From NCBI GenBank assembly GCA_022478985.1, contig JAKSZP010007901.1:248001-312000 (forward strand): a stretch of 64,000 nt of DNA, written 5' to 3'. The notes below the pieces were generated by a model. It had not been told where the DNA came from. It was given only the letters and a program-made list of their open reading frames with translations, and ran no database searches. The stretch is from Massospora cicadina. Taxonomy: Eukaryota > Entomophthoromycota > Entomophthoromycetes > Entomophthorales > Entomophthoraceae. The position numbers were made by a program, and so were the translations under genes. Position 1 is the stretch's first letter; each line of letters starts with the position of its first letter. Shown here piece after piece: positions 20,754-30,846 of this stretch.

Positions 20754-22673
20754 CAAAAACTCTCTCTCCTCTCGGCATAACTTTCTGAGCAAATTTTACA
20801 AAAACAAAGAAAGTAAATTTTGATCACCTGTCGTAGTTTTGTTCTGATGTCTTCAGATTCTCTGCCAGCTTTTCCAGTGTGGAAGCGGTGAAAATCCCCC
20901 CGCCATTTTCCATCCGGCGGGAAAACATGCTCAGAATGGCTCACCCAGTCATACCAAACCCCTGGGATGATTTGTTCCTCCCAAGGATCTCAACGCCCAC
21001 CTCACTCATAATCAAGTGGTGCCTTGTTGCCCCCTGGTGCTCACCTGGGGCAACGTGAAATTTAGCCTTAGGGTTGATTATGGGAAACTTTCCCTTACCA
21101 CAACCAAGCCATTATTGAAATGGCTCAGGCGGTGATGACTCCCACTGGTTTTATTGATTTCTGCCCCTATAAGAGGTATTTTTTCTTGGCTTCGCCTGTG
21201 AAGCTGACGCCATCACTGTGGCAATTGTGCTCCTGGTTTTCAGGGTATCCTTCTCCCCACAATTCGGACCCAGTTCCCAGAAGATACCAATTTGGTGGTT
21301 CAGTTTGCTGGTTTGCCCACCCACCTCCCCCCTGCGGTGCTCCACCAGGAGCTGATGGACGGTTTGGCAGCCTATAGCTCCAACCCTATCCTACTATTTG
21401 TGGTCCCAGATGGGGCCACACGCCTCGCTGGTCCTCAGTATGCTTCAATAAGCCCTGAATTTAGTAAAGTTGCCTTGTTAATTCCCCCTTGCGCCATAAT
21501 CATTTAGCCCCTGACCATCCATTCTGGGCCCACATTGAGGGCGGGCAGATGATCTATCCATCTTGTTTTGAGTTGGACCACTCATAACATAAGTGCCTTT
21601 CCTTAGCTGCTTCTGACGGCTTTGATTTTTCATCTGCCAGCTTCCGATCCTCCACCCACCTGCACCAGCTTTATTATGGGGTACAATCCTACCTTATTTC
21701 TCCCCAAAGCATGTTGCTGCAGCCGCGCCCACAGCCACCAATCAGCCTTCTCCTCGCCCTAGTGCCACAAATGATCCCTCCAATCAAGAACTGGCTTAGA
21801 CCCCAGTTTGCTCCCATGCATCCTTCAAGAACCAACCAAACCTCAACTATATGCCAATTCCCCAATTCAATTAAACCAAAATTATTGGGGTTATTGGCTG
21901 AAATTGATGAGTCAGGAAATATTATTGAAAACCCCACTATCCAACTCGAGCAGTTTATATATGAAGACCATGACGCTAAACTACCCCCTCATTTATTCAC
22001 CCCCCCCAAAAAAAACGCCAAAACGTTCCACAGCGACCACCAGCTGGCTGTTGAAGCAATGGCTAAACCAGATTGTCGTTCTTTCCGCAAAGCTGCTGCC
22101 AAATTAGTGGTGATGCTCACAGGAGGAATCCCTCCCCATTATTTACTCCACCAACAACAAGCTCCAAAAGAATATTTTAATTGAATCTCACAAAGCTGCC
22201 AACACCATCCAGCATGTGGCAGTGTTAGCGTGGCATCCCAAAGCCAAGATTACCTGCACCAATATCGCCATTTTTGAAAAGCTCCCCAATGCAAGCATGA
22301 AAGCTGAACCAGCCTTGTTAATTATATTGTCTCTCTTATAGTCAACCACTGTCTTCATGCCACCCCAATCATTGGAAATTTCCATCTGCATTCCACTGAT
22401 GCCCCAACGTCCTACCTTCTTCCATAACGCATGCTCTGCTTTGGGGTGAAGATGATGCTGAGGATGAGACCCTGATCCCTTTCTCCCTTTCCGCCATGAT
22501 GGGATAAGCAGTTTCTGCTGCCCCACCTGGTTGGTTGTGTTTGCATTTTGTGTGTTGTCCGCTTTTATTAGGCAGTTCATTACTTTTATTTGGTGAGGAT
22601 TTATTTTGTTTTCTCTTTAAGATTCGGTAATGTCCATCCCCTGGTTGGCTTACCTAAGTTAAATAAAATAAAT
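20754..22673 (+). mobile_element. ORF1-only LINE derivative (half-LINE) inserted in the LTR
   Basis: A 1.9-kb insert splitting an LTR that is continuous at 29108-29784. Its 3' end (22629-22673) reads TGTCCATCCCCTGGTTGGC, then TTACC, then AAGTTAAATAAAATAAAT, the tail of LINE-1 in the same sense. Imperfect duplications flank it (atttaatttttcat at 20740-20753, atttactttccat at 22674-22686). The coding remnant resembles LINE ORF1 at one place: LPTHLPPAVLHQELMDGLAA against LPTNLPHKVIKEELRKGLVA in LINE-1. No endonuclease or RT motif was seen. It looks like the mammalian HAL1 situation, ORF1 plus 3' end without ORF2. Confidence 0.72.
20840..22184 (+). pseudogene. ORF1-like region of the half-LINE
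   Basis: A possible start at 20851 (MSSDSLPAFPVWKR) is followed by stops and frame changes; longer frames are 21292-21507 and 21711-22184 (157 codons). The 21292 frame has VVQFAGLPTHLPPAV then ELMDGLAAYSS, aligning with the RNA-binding-like middle of LINE ORF1 (46547-47764). Near 21565-21600 CFELDHS and HKC may be a degraded knuckle. The 157-codon frame is proline-rich, then charged, with no known motif, and may be a lineage-specific extension. ORF1 proteins bind LINE RNA and chaperone nucleic acids. Confidence 0.5.
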
Positions 22674-22989
22674 ATTTACTTTCCATACGTCATTCTGCCA
22701 AAGTAAAGCATTTTTCTGAGCTCTGATAGATCAAATCTCCATATTCCCTAATTAGGACATTACTAAGCTATTCCGTATTTAGCATTGATTTCTTTTTGAC
22801 CCTCAATACAGTTTAAATATTGAGTGGTAAGATATCAAGAGGGATCAATTTTTGCTTCCTGTCCACAACTATTAAAAATCTTCTGAGAAACCAATCTTTC
22901 TTATAAAAAACAACATTTTTAGCTCTAAAAGTTTTGTGGAATTCTGGCTGTTATCAGCACCAGAAAGCCTAAAAATTGCTGGATTCCCA
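22674..22989 (+). repeat. LTR shared by elements 1 and 2, right part
   Basis: Colinear with about 29474-29784: ggtcaaatctccatattccc or gatcaaatctccatattccc, then cagtttaaata.tgagtgg and gttatca.ca.c. It ends GGATTCCCA, as does the 3' LTR at 29784. Confidence 0.85.
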
Positions 22990-22994
22990 AAAAT

Positions 22995-23012
22995 TTGTGC
23001 TCACTATAGGGG
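22995..23012 (+). other. Primer-binding site of element 2
   Basis: TTGTGCTCACTATAGGGG follows the LTR end after 5 nt. It corresponds to TTGGTGCTCACTACAAGG at 41282-41264 (minus), with one G of the TGG lost. A decayed version of the site shared by several families here. Confidence 0.6.
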
Positions 23013-23084
23013 TAGCCTGTACACCACAAGTTTAATTATCATTAAATTCGAGGGAGCACCTACTGGAAGTGTTATTAGCTAGGT

Positions 23085-25310
23085 GAGAAATGGAGAAGGG
23101 GCAGAAGATGACTGAATAGATAGCCCCCCAACCTTATCGTTCAAAGAAGAGCAGTTTGAACAAATCCTGATACCAGAGTCTCACCGCCTTACCTGGCTTG
23201 CAGCTAAAGTAGTGAGAGACCTGACTCACGGCATATTAAACCCTGACAATATTGCTTCACGAGAAAGAGGTTCTTCTGTAGAAGACCATCTAATGTACCT
23301 CTATGAGACTTAAATCCTTCCTAATGCTTATAGCCAGCTTACCAAATTGACTACCTATTCCGCAAATTTGCCCATCCTGTATTGTTTCAGATAATACATC
23401 TATTAGACGTCCATCATGAAAATCTGCACAAACACCTTGCAAACCATGATGCTCTAAGATTAGCTTATGATAGTTTATAACAACTGACCTCAGAACATAT
23501 TAGAACAGATAATTCTGGTGTGGAGGCAAACCAAAAATTAATAATTCAGTTGCATGAGCGGCTCACCACCATGGATACTGGTGTAGTAAATAATGTAGAG
23601 AAGGAGATGAATATCTTCCATGATGAGTTAAACGCATCCACCGCTAGCAACCACTCTCTACTTGAGGAGTTTGTCAAGGAACTTGAAAAGCATGAAGGAT
23701 AAACTTACTGAGACCTCTTGGCGCACTCATCCATCCCTCAACCTGAGAATAAACAACGTGTGATGATTGTGGAGCAGCAACTAGCCAAACCTTGTCACAC
23801 GTTGAGGAACTTTAGAGGCTTCTGTTTCAAGAACCTTCTAGGGATTATCCAGCTCTAGAGGTCAAGGTTGCTTAACTGGAAAAGGAGCTATCCCTTAATG
23901 CTTCTCTTGAGAATATCAAATATTTAGCCTGACGGGTTAGAGAATGTGAAAAAGAAGCCTAAGAAGTTAATACTCTCTTGAAGGGTCCACACTGTTGAAG
24001 AATGTGCTTAATTGATTGACGCAGGTTGAGTGTAGCTATGATCTGATTAATGGTGACGTAAATTCTTAAGGCTCCCACTCACATGACGATGAAGGGTGTA
24101 AGCAGATGAAAGAGGAGCTCAAAAACGCGTGGGGGTTGTGGAAGTTGACCAAAAAAACCTAAACTCTCTTGCTCACAACTCCGTTTAAAAACAAGACACT
24201 GGAGAGTCAGTTTGAAGAACTGGAAACTCACAAGCTGGTGATGGAAGCCCGATAGGCTTTATGTAAATTCGTCACCAAAAAGCCCATCACCGCCATGAAA
24301 ACCAGGGTTGATGCTATCCAAGATCAGCTCAATTGACTCTCCCACACCTTAGATCAGTTGGACCTTTTCTAGGAACTATGGGAACAGATGCTCCTGCCGT
24401 TTAAACCCTCTCTAAGGATGACCATGTTTCATTCAAACCAACTTTTAAGAACAAGTTTATCCCTGGCGAGGGTAGCATAGCTTCTGTTTTATATGTCTAT
24501 GAAGCCGCTCTGGAAGGGGCGACTGACCGTCAGAAGGTCAACTATATCCTCTCTTGTTTGAGTTGCATGGTCAAGGAGGTGATGGTGCCTCATATGGATG
24601 CTCTTAACACCTGGTCCGAGGCTAAGGAGGCTCTCATTGACAAGTTTAGATAAAAAATCTTAAGCATGAAGAAGCAAGCGTTCATGCGCATTAGCATAAA
24701 AAAAGATAGTCTGTGGTTGCCTATATGGAAAGGTTCTATATTGAAAAGCAGACGTTGTCAACTTCTAAGATGTTGACCTTGGATGAGCTGCTGCCGCTAT
24801 CTTGATTGGGCTGGCGACTCACCCTCCTTTGATGATGCACATCACTTTAGTCAAATGCTATTTTCACAACGTCTATGATATAAAAGAGGCTCTTCTAGAT
24901 GTTACTGACTTCCACAAGCTTGAAGTTACTCATGAATTATATCCAGACCCTGCATTCTTGCCATTTAGGATCAAAAGCCCAAGCCCTGGGCCCTGGCTAT
25001 TAAGGACAAAAAGGAGAGCCTTCAGATTATGGGCCCTGAGGAGCAAAATTTTAAAGCCAAGGGGCCTAAAAGTCCCTGGTGTGCTTACTCCAATAAATTT
25101 AAGAACTATGAGACTGTGTTCTGGAAAAAAGCCGACCTTGAGGAGCAGGAGCAGGAAAATAGATGTCGGCATAGATACAGGCACACCTATTGATGACAAA
25201 TCTCATGTGCCTGAATCCCCTATCTCAATTGCTTCATTACCCCTTATTGAAAATACCCCCAGGGATGAATATGAAGGGTTTATGAGGATTCTGGTTACTA
25301 TATACTAGGA
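23085..25310 (+). pseudogene. Gag region of element 2: long coiled coil, capsid-like part, degraded knuckle
   Basis: Begins about 90 bp after the primer-binding site. A coiled-coil segment at 23520-23702 (MEANQKLIIQLHERLTTMDT, then HDELNAS, EFVKELEKHE) continues with stops to about 24350. The capsid-like part at about 24440-24655 contains PGEGSIASVLYVYEAALEGA and later WSEAKEALIDKFR. At 25080-25121 CAYSNKFKNYETVF aligns with CX2CX4HX4C but keeps only the first Cys; the tail WKKADLEEQ is typical of what follows a gypsy knuckle. RNA packaging through this site would be lost. The 24802-25308 frame contains this end. Confidence 0.65.
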
Positions 25311-25579
25311 GTACCCGCTGAAGTGGAGGTTCCTGACCTTTTCAACGCTGGAGGAGTAGAGGAGACCACCATATCTGAAGATACGTACCTCACCCAACTT
25401 CTAAAGTGTCCCGCGGTTATTGACACCGCCGTTGATGCTGATCAGCTCTTATCTGGCTGAATCCGCCCTCTCCATCAAAGTCACACCATGAAGTCCATTT
25501 TAGAGCTAACCTGAGTCTTCTTGAAAACTAACCTCTACCTTCCAGCTCAAGGAGGTCTTAGCTCTGTCGCCTAACTTTG

Positions 25580-25970
25580 GTGGGACACTAACAAAGGTGG
25601 AAGTGGTCATTCAAAAAGTATGGGTGATGACCATCCTGGATATTGGCTCCCCAGTTAACGTATCTCCTCAAAGCTGATGAAAAAGATCTAGCTGGCTCCT
25701 GACTTGGAGTACAATTAAGTTTATGGAACCGCAGGCTTAAATAACACCCAAGCCATTAAGGCATACCCTTCCCTTCTCATTCGAATTGGGAAGCTCATCT
25801 TATTGGCCCCCACATTAGCCTTAGACAACAACACCTATGATATGCTCATAGAAACCCAATTTATAATCAAGTACAAGGGATTTATCAGCGCAAAATCAAG
25901 GTTTTCTCCATTACTCAATTATGAAAATACTTTAGTTTTATCCAATAAAGACACCAAAAAAAAGAAAATT
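25580..25970 (+). pseudogene. Aspartic protease remnant, element 2
   Basis: One frame gives VWVMTILDIGSPVNV at about 25619-25663, matching the gypsy protease active site (hydrophobic run, D-S/T-G, then S/A-x-V-N-V). The middle residue of the triad is Ile (DIG). Protease normally matures Gag-Pol. The frame stops a few codons later. Confidence 0.65.
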
Positions 25971-26259
25971 CTTGCCTGTTTTTTACCTATTTTCTGCTTT
26001 ACTTTACATTATACCAACTCAGTGTGAAAACAAAAAATTTCCCAATTCAGTGAATGCTAAGGACGGTATTACATTTTATGCTGCAGACGAGGTAGTAATT
26101 AAGCCAGGCGAACAACGAGTGTTTGACACAAATATCACGCTTCAAATTCCACACCACTGCTTGTTGCATCTTGTAAGTGTTGAGGGCGTTAGCCAGTTGT
26201 AGCCTCGGATATTGCCTGGCATACTAGACCCAGCCTAACAGAGGCATATTACTCTTCTT

Positions 26260-27130
26260 TTGGGGAACCTAAATAGCAATGATCTCATTGTAAGGAAACA
26301 CCAGGAGATTGGCAGAAGCTTATTAATCCCTGTGGAGGACACTGAGAAAATTCACTTCATTGGCTCTACATTGGATATGGGCCTGCCAACGGATAACCTA
26401 TTATGTACCTTACCCAATGTACATATCTCAGATGAGCTGACCCCAGATGAACTTGACAAAGTTTATACTTTTTTGGAAGAGATTAGTGACATATTCTTTA
26501 AATCAGATAATGACTATGGCCATATGAAGGACTGGAGCCACTCCATTGATGTAATTGATGCCCGTCCTATTCAATCAAAATTTTACTGCAAGTCAAAGGT
26601 GGAAGCACAGAAGATGAGGATGGTGCTCAAGAAGTTACTAAAAGGGGGGTTACTAGTTCCTTCACAAAGCCCTTGGCCTTCCACCCTTTTGTTAATTAAA
26701 AAGAAGAAAGGAATTCATCAGATAGTCATAAACTACAGCATATAAACTCACGAAAAAGGATAGCTATCCTATCCCTTGCATTGACGACGCCATGGCAAAA
26801 CTCTCCAGATCTAACTTCTCAGAAATGGACTTGGATAGCAGCTATTGGCAAATGGACCTTTCTCCCCAAGATCAGGAGAAATGTGCTTTTACTTGTAGTG
26901 AGGGTCTCTTCCAACCCACCAATTACCTTAAGGGTTGTGCAACGCACCTGCAACTTTTCAGCGCGCTATGGATCACATATTGCAGGATTTAAAGTTAAAC
27001 TGTGTCATTGTCTATCTTGATGATATCATGGTGTTCTCAAAAAACTTTAAAGAACATCTTGATCACCTAAAGGAGGTGTTTCAACGCTAACGTGAGTCAA
27101 ATATCAAGTTAAAACTCTCAAAGTGTACCT
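26260..27130 (+). pseudogene. Reverse transcriptase, element 2 (YLDD intact)
   Basis: The 161-codon frame at 26260-26745 covers the protease-RT linker and fingers: HSIDVIDARPIQSKFY, then KKLLKGGLLVPSQSPWPST and LLIKKKKGIHQIVINY. After stops, the palm shows NAPATFQRAMDHI and VIVYLDDIMVFSKNF, with the catalytic YLDD at 27013-27024, and EHLDHLKEVFQ. The connection ends at LSKCTFF and FLGHSITQEGI near 27120-27185. Frameshifts at about 26745-26800 and 26935-26965 break the frame. This is the best preserved gypsy RT in the window. Confidence 0.85.
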
Positions 27131-27429
27131 TCTTCCAAAGCAAAATGGGTTTCCTTGGACACTCCATTACTCAAGAGGGAATCCGATCCATATAAGCTAA
27201 GGTCAAAGACATCTAAAAATGCCTCCCGCTATAAATTTATTGGATATCAAAAATTTCCAGTGATGATGGGATATTATCATCAGTTCATACCTAATTTTGC
27301 TTTTAGTAAGCCCCCCATCTGCCTTATGACCAAGAAAACCCTTTCCATTGGGGCACTGAACAGTAGCCACTTTGAGATGTTGAAGAAACTGCTACAACAA
27401 TATCCTAACATGAGGCATCCTGACTATGG

Positions 27430-27868
27430 AAAAACATTTATTTTATTATCTGACGCCTTGGACTAAGCCGTTGGGGCCATCCTATCCTAATTGGATGAAA
27501 ACAGTGCAGAACAACATGTATCCTATTTCATTAAGATGCTGTCAAAGGAGGAACACAACTACAGTGTAACAGAGAAGAAGTGCCTTGCTGTTATGTTGGC
27601 TGTAAACCACTGCCACCCTTTCATGTATGGGACTACCTTCACTGTGGTTACGAACCACGCTTCATTGATATGGTTACAGAATATTAATAATCTTACTGAC
27701 TGGTTATCTCTGTGGGCTCTAAAGCTCCAGCATTATGACATGAAGATTGAACACCATGCTGGAACCCGTCACATGAATATTGATGGGTTAACTTGGCTGC
27801 CAGTCCTTCACTTGGATAATAGTGAGGAGGAGAGTTTATACGACCTCTTAATGAAACCCAATGACTGA
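27430..27868 (+). pseudogene. RNase H, element 2
   Basis: The start reads TFILLSDALD, the TDAS catalytic block changed to SDAL but keeping Asp. The 125-codon open frame at 27491-27868 continues with YFIKMLSKEEHNYSVTEKKC, the usual LS..E.NYS.TEKE, then NHASLIWLQNINN (TDH.SL.WL) and a GTRHMNIDGLTW end (normally G..N..AD.LSR). The acidic residue of TDH is Asn here (TNHAS), a probable inactivating change. Confidence 0.8.
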
Positions 27869-27926
27869 GAGGATGAGGATGAGTCAGTCCAGAAAAATGT
27901 TAGCCTGACACATTCGTAACACCAAA

Positions 27927-29048
27927 GTGAAGAGTGAAAATTTGTACAAGCAGGTGAGGGCAAAACGGATGCCTTACCTTCGTCCCTCAGAAAGTGTACC
28001 TGATATCCTGGAAACTCACTCCACCCTAGGTTATAGAGGAGCAAAGAAAACATATGAGTGGATTAGGGATCAGTACTATTGGGAAGGATTTTGGAAACGA
28101 TTGATGAAGTCTGGATGCCTGCCTCATGTGTAAGAAGCAATCCAGTTTTAAGAAAAGATACCAATATCAATCAACTACCCCTCAACAACCGTTCCACACC
28201 ATCAGTTTGGATGAGTAGGCCCCCCTCAGACTACTGGTGAAACAGATTTATCCTCATAGCCATTGACCACTTTACTAAGTGAATTGAAGTTGTGGGTCTC
28301 CCTGCTCAAACGGCCAAGGCCACAGCCACATTTGACATCAAAACATTATTTCTCAACATGTCTATCCCCAGATACTACTCTGCGACAATGGTAAGAACTT
28401 CAACTCCATAGTTTTCAAGATCCTGGCTACTTCAATGGGAGCTCAACAAAATTTATTGGCTCCGTATAATCCTCTACCAATGGGACCTTGGAGAGAGCAA
28501 ATGGAACCTTGATCTTCATTCTACAAAAAATGGCATCTTATAATCCACTTCACTGGGATAATTTCCTACCTAGTGCTCTTATGGCCTACCAGATTAGTTA
28601 CTACCAGATCCTGAAAATTACCCCATTCCATGTCTTGTATGAACGGAAACCAGGAAAACAGCCCTCTTAGCTAAATATGTATTGTCATCTAGAATTGAGG
28701 ACCCTGAGAAATCCATGAGAAGATCGGCTCAGCGCATTATCCAGCTCCTATCTGAGGCTATGCCCAATCTGGCTAAAACGGTGACTAAAGAAGGGCAGGC
28801 TGCAAATGAGCTTGAACCCCCTACCTAACCTCTGAGTGTCTGACTTGGTTCTGTATTATCATAACTTCATCACTCCTAGAAGTGGTAAACTTGGGTCAAT
28901 CTGGGAAGGCCCTTTTGTCATTACCTATAATAGAGGTGCTGAGAACTCTATCAAATTCTTGGCTACAGGGATTTTCATCAAATGGGTACATGGCTGCTTA
29001 CTACGTCCCTATTCTCCCCCAACATTCTTGAGGGTGTGTGTTGGATAA
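27927..29048 (+). pseudogene. Integrase, element 2
   Basis: The zinc-binding part lies in 27927-28133 (HSTLGYRGAKKTYEWIRDQY, then GCLPHV). The core begins about 28250 with FILIAIDHFTK. The 28488-28670 frame (MERANGTLIFILQKMASYNP, HWDNFLPSALMAYQI, TPFHVLYERKPGK) is the end of the core after the VERANG motif. The 28836-29048 frame (GKLGSIWEGPFVITYNRGAE) is the C-terminal DNA-binding region. Stops separate these parts, and a stop follows FTK. Element order and the polypurine tract right after confirm the assignment. Confidence 0.8.
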
Positions 29049-29095
29049 TTGCCCTCTAGGCTTCAAGAAAAGAATGTTTTGGGTCAAATTAGGCC

Positions 29096-29107
29096 AAAAG
29101 GGGGAAA
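29096..29107 (+). other. Polypurine tract of element 2
   Basis: aaaagggggaaa directly before the 3' LTR. The same tract precedes the LTR at 20376. It primes plus-strand DNA synthesis in LTR elements. Confidence 0.8.
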
Positions 29108-29784
29108 TATTGGACATTTACAATTCTGAAAATTAAAATAAGAGCGTTGTAAAAATAACAATAATATTGGCCAAAAGACCCTAGTCAATTCTCAGTGGAA
29201 CTCCTCAATTTGTGGTAACACTTTTGCTATTACTATATGGCCAGATAGCACGAGGTGGGCAGTCAGATTGCCCCAACCACACGGCAGAATCAGGGGAGTG
29301 TATCAGAGGTTCCTCCCAGGGCCACGTCTAGTTAAAGTATAACACCTAAGTGGGGACCACCCCCTTTTATAGGCCTGGCGGGGGTCCCCCAAAGTGCAAT
29401 TATTTTCTCTCATGAGATTGACTGGTATAAAAAAATTTACCCCACAGGTTTTTACTGCCTAAATATAACTTTCCATCAATTGTTCCACCAAAGTGAAGCA
29501 AGTTTCTTAAGCTCCAATAGGTCAAATCTCCATATTCCCTAATTCAGACATTACTAAACTATTCTAAACTTAGCATTGATTTCCCTTCAACCCTCGATAC
29601 AGTTTAAATACTGAGTGGTAAGATATTGAGAGGAATCACTTTTTGTTTTCTGGCCGCAATTAATAAAAAACCTCTGAAAAACCTATACTTACTTCTAATT
29701 TTGAAAGTAATATTTTTAGTTTTAAGTGTTTTGTAAAATCAGGCTGTTATCAACATCATTGAGCTTAAAATTGCTGGATTCCCA
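29108..29784 (+). repeat. 3' LTR of element 2
   Basis: Starts TATTGGACAT (the TG end changed to TA) and ends GGATTCCCA. It is colinear with the split LTR at 20376-20753 and 22674-22989. Confidence 0.85.
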
Positions 29785-30235
29785 CAGACAACAAAACAAT
29801 CAAATTATAGGCTTTGGCCGCCCAAGGGTTTGTCATGATCATTACAGAAAAGATTGCACAATCCAATGCACATTAAACGCCCCTTCCTAGCTATAAAATT
29901 GGGGATATCATCTTATCTAATCACCATAGCCCTGGATGAAAAGCCAACAAGTTTGAAATCTCTTGGTTAAGCCATATCACGTCCTATAAAATTCTGGTTA
30001 CAAATATCTTATATCTAATGTCATATAGGGCACCATGATTAGTAGGGTTTATGCCAAGTCCTTACAGTCCTATGTCACCCTCTGATAGGATTTTGAGTGG
30101 TTCAATGTTGGTTTAATAAGTGTGAATGATATGAACACTTTAAATATTGGAACAATGAAATGTTCAAATGCCTCAATCTGAGATTGAGCCTCTGTTAAAA
30201 TTGGGAACTGATGGCTACTCAACTTCCTCAGTTAG
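29785..30235. other. No recognisable gene
   Basis: AT-rich spacer between the 3' LTR of element 2 and the 5' LTR of element 3. A short stretch (30137-30160) resembles 14070-14093. Nothing else is recognisable. Confidence 0.5.
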
Positions 30236-30721
30236 TGTTGAGAATTGATATGACTGGATGAAAAGCCATATATCTGGTGGATTGTATTTTATGTTAAGGC
30301 GAGCCTCAAAATTAAACGGAAGATTATGTCAATGTGAAGAAAATTGATTGAAGTACTCATAGGTTGGTGAATAAAGGAAATTCTGCTGAAGCCTAGATAA
30401 TGGGATGAACTCCTTAAAGTTGTAGGGAATAGAGAGTTACTAAGCTGATGGGTCAAGATTGACTGAGTTAATTGAAGATTAATAGCTGAACAAGAGAATG
30501 GAAGGGAGAGGGTTTTTTGTGGAACAAAGAAAGACGTTAGCAGAAGAAGTCCAAAACTTTAAATAAAATGAAACAGTGCCTATAGGAGCGATAGCTTTAT
30601 ATTTATATATTATTTGTATTTATCCAGATTGGCAACTTCATATCGTCTGTCTATTGCTCAGTGGGGTTACACCTTTGCAATATACTTAGCGGATCTAGCT
30701 TATACCGCCAAAGGGTTAACA
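30236..30721 (+). repeat. 5' LTR of element 3
   Basis: Starts TGTTGAGAATTGATATG; the right end is GGGTTAACA. It shares with 37097-37578 gtagggaatagagagttgct or ..ttact, tgaagattaatagctga and catatcgtctgtct, then gctcagtggggttacacct. A TATA-rich run (tttatatttatatatt, 30597-30612) precedes the conserved block and may be a promoter. Confidence 0.85.
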
Positions 30722-30722
30722 G

Positions 30723-30738
30723 TGGTGCTAACTACAGC
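30723..30738 (+). other. Primer-binding site of element 3
   Basis: TGGTGCTAACTACAGC, 1 nt after the LTR. Same core as 13242-13258 and 41264-41282 on the minus strand. Confidence 0.7.
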
Positions 30739-30846
30739 GAGAAACTGGTCAGCTGTAGTACAACGGCAACTAGGTAATCATGATGAGCCCCCACTAATTA
30801 TGTCACAAAATTAATAGAGTTCTACAACTGGTACCCTGGGGAACTG

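Larger units (their letters stand above)
20376..29784 (+). mobile_element. Ty3/gypsy element 2 with split 5' LTR
   Basis: 5' LTR 20376-20753 plus 22674-22989 (interrupted by an ORF1-only LINE derivative), primer-binding site at about 22995, gag 23085-25310, PR about 25615, RT 26400-27130, RNase H 27430-27868, IN 27985-29048, polypurine tract 29096-29107, and 3' LTR 29108-29784. Without the insert the 5' LTR is about 690 bp against 677 bp for the 3' LTR. The two LTRs have many differences, so the element is old, yet pol keeps long open segments and an intact YLDD. The 5' LTR is also the 3' LTR of element 1. Confidence 0.85.
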
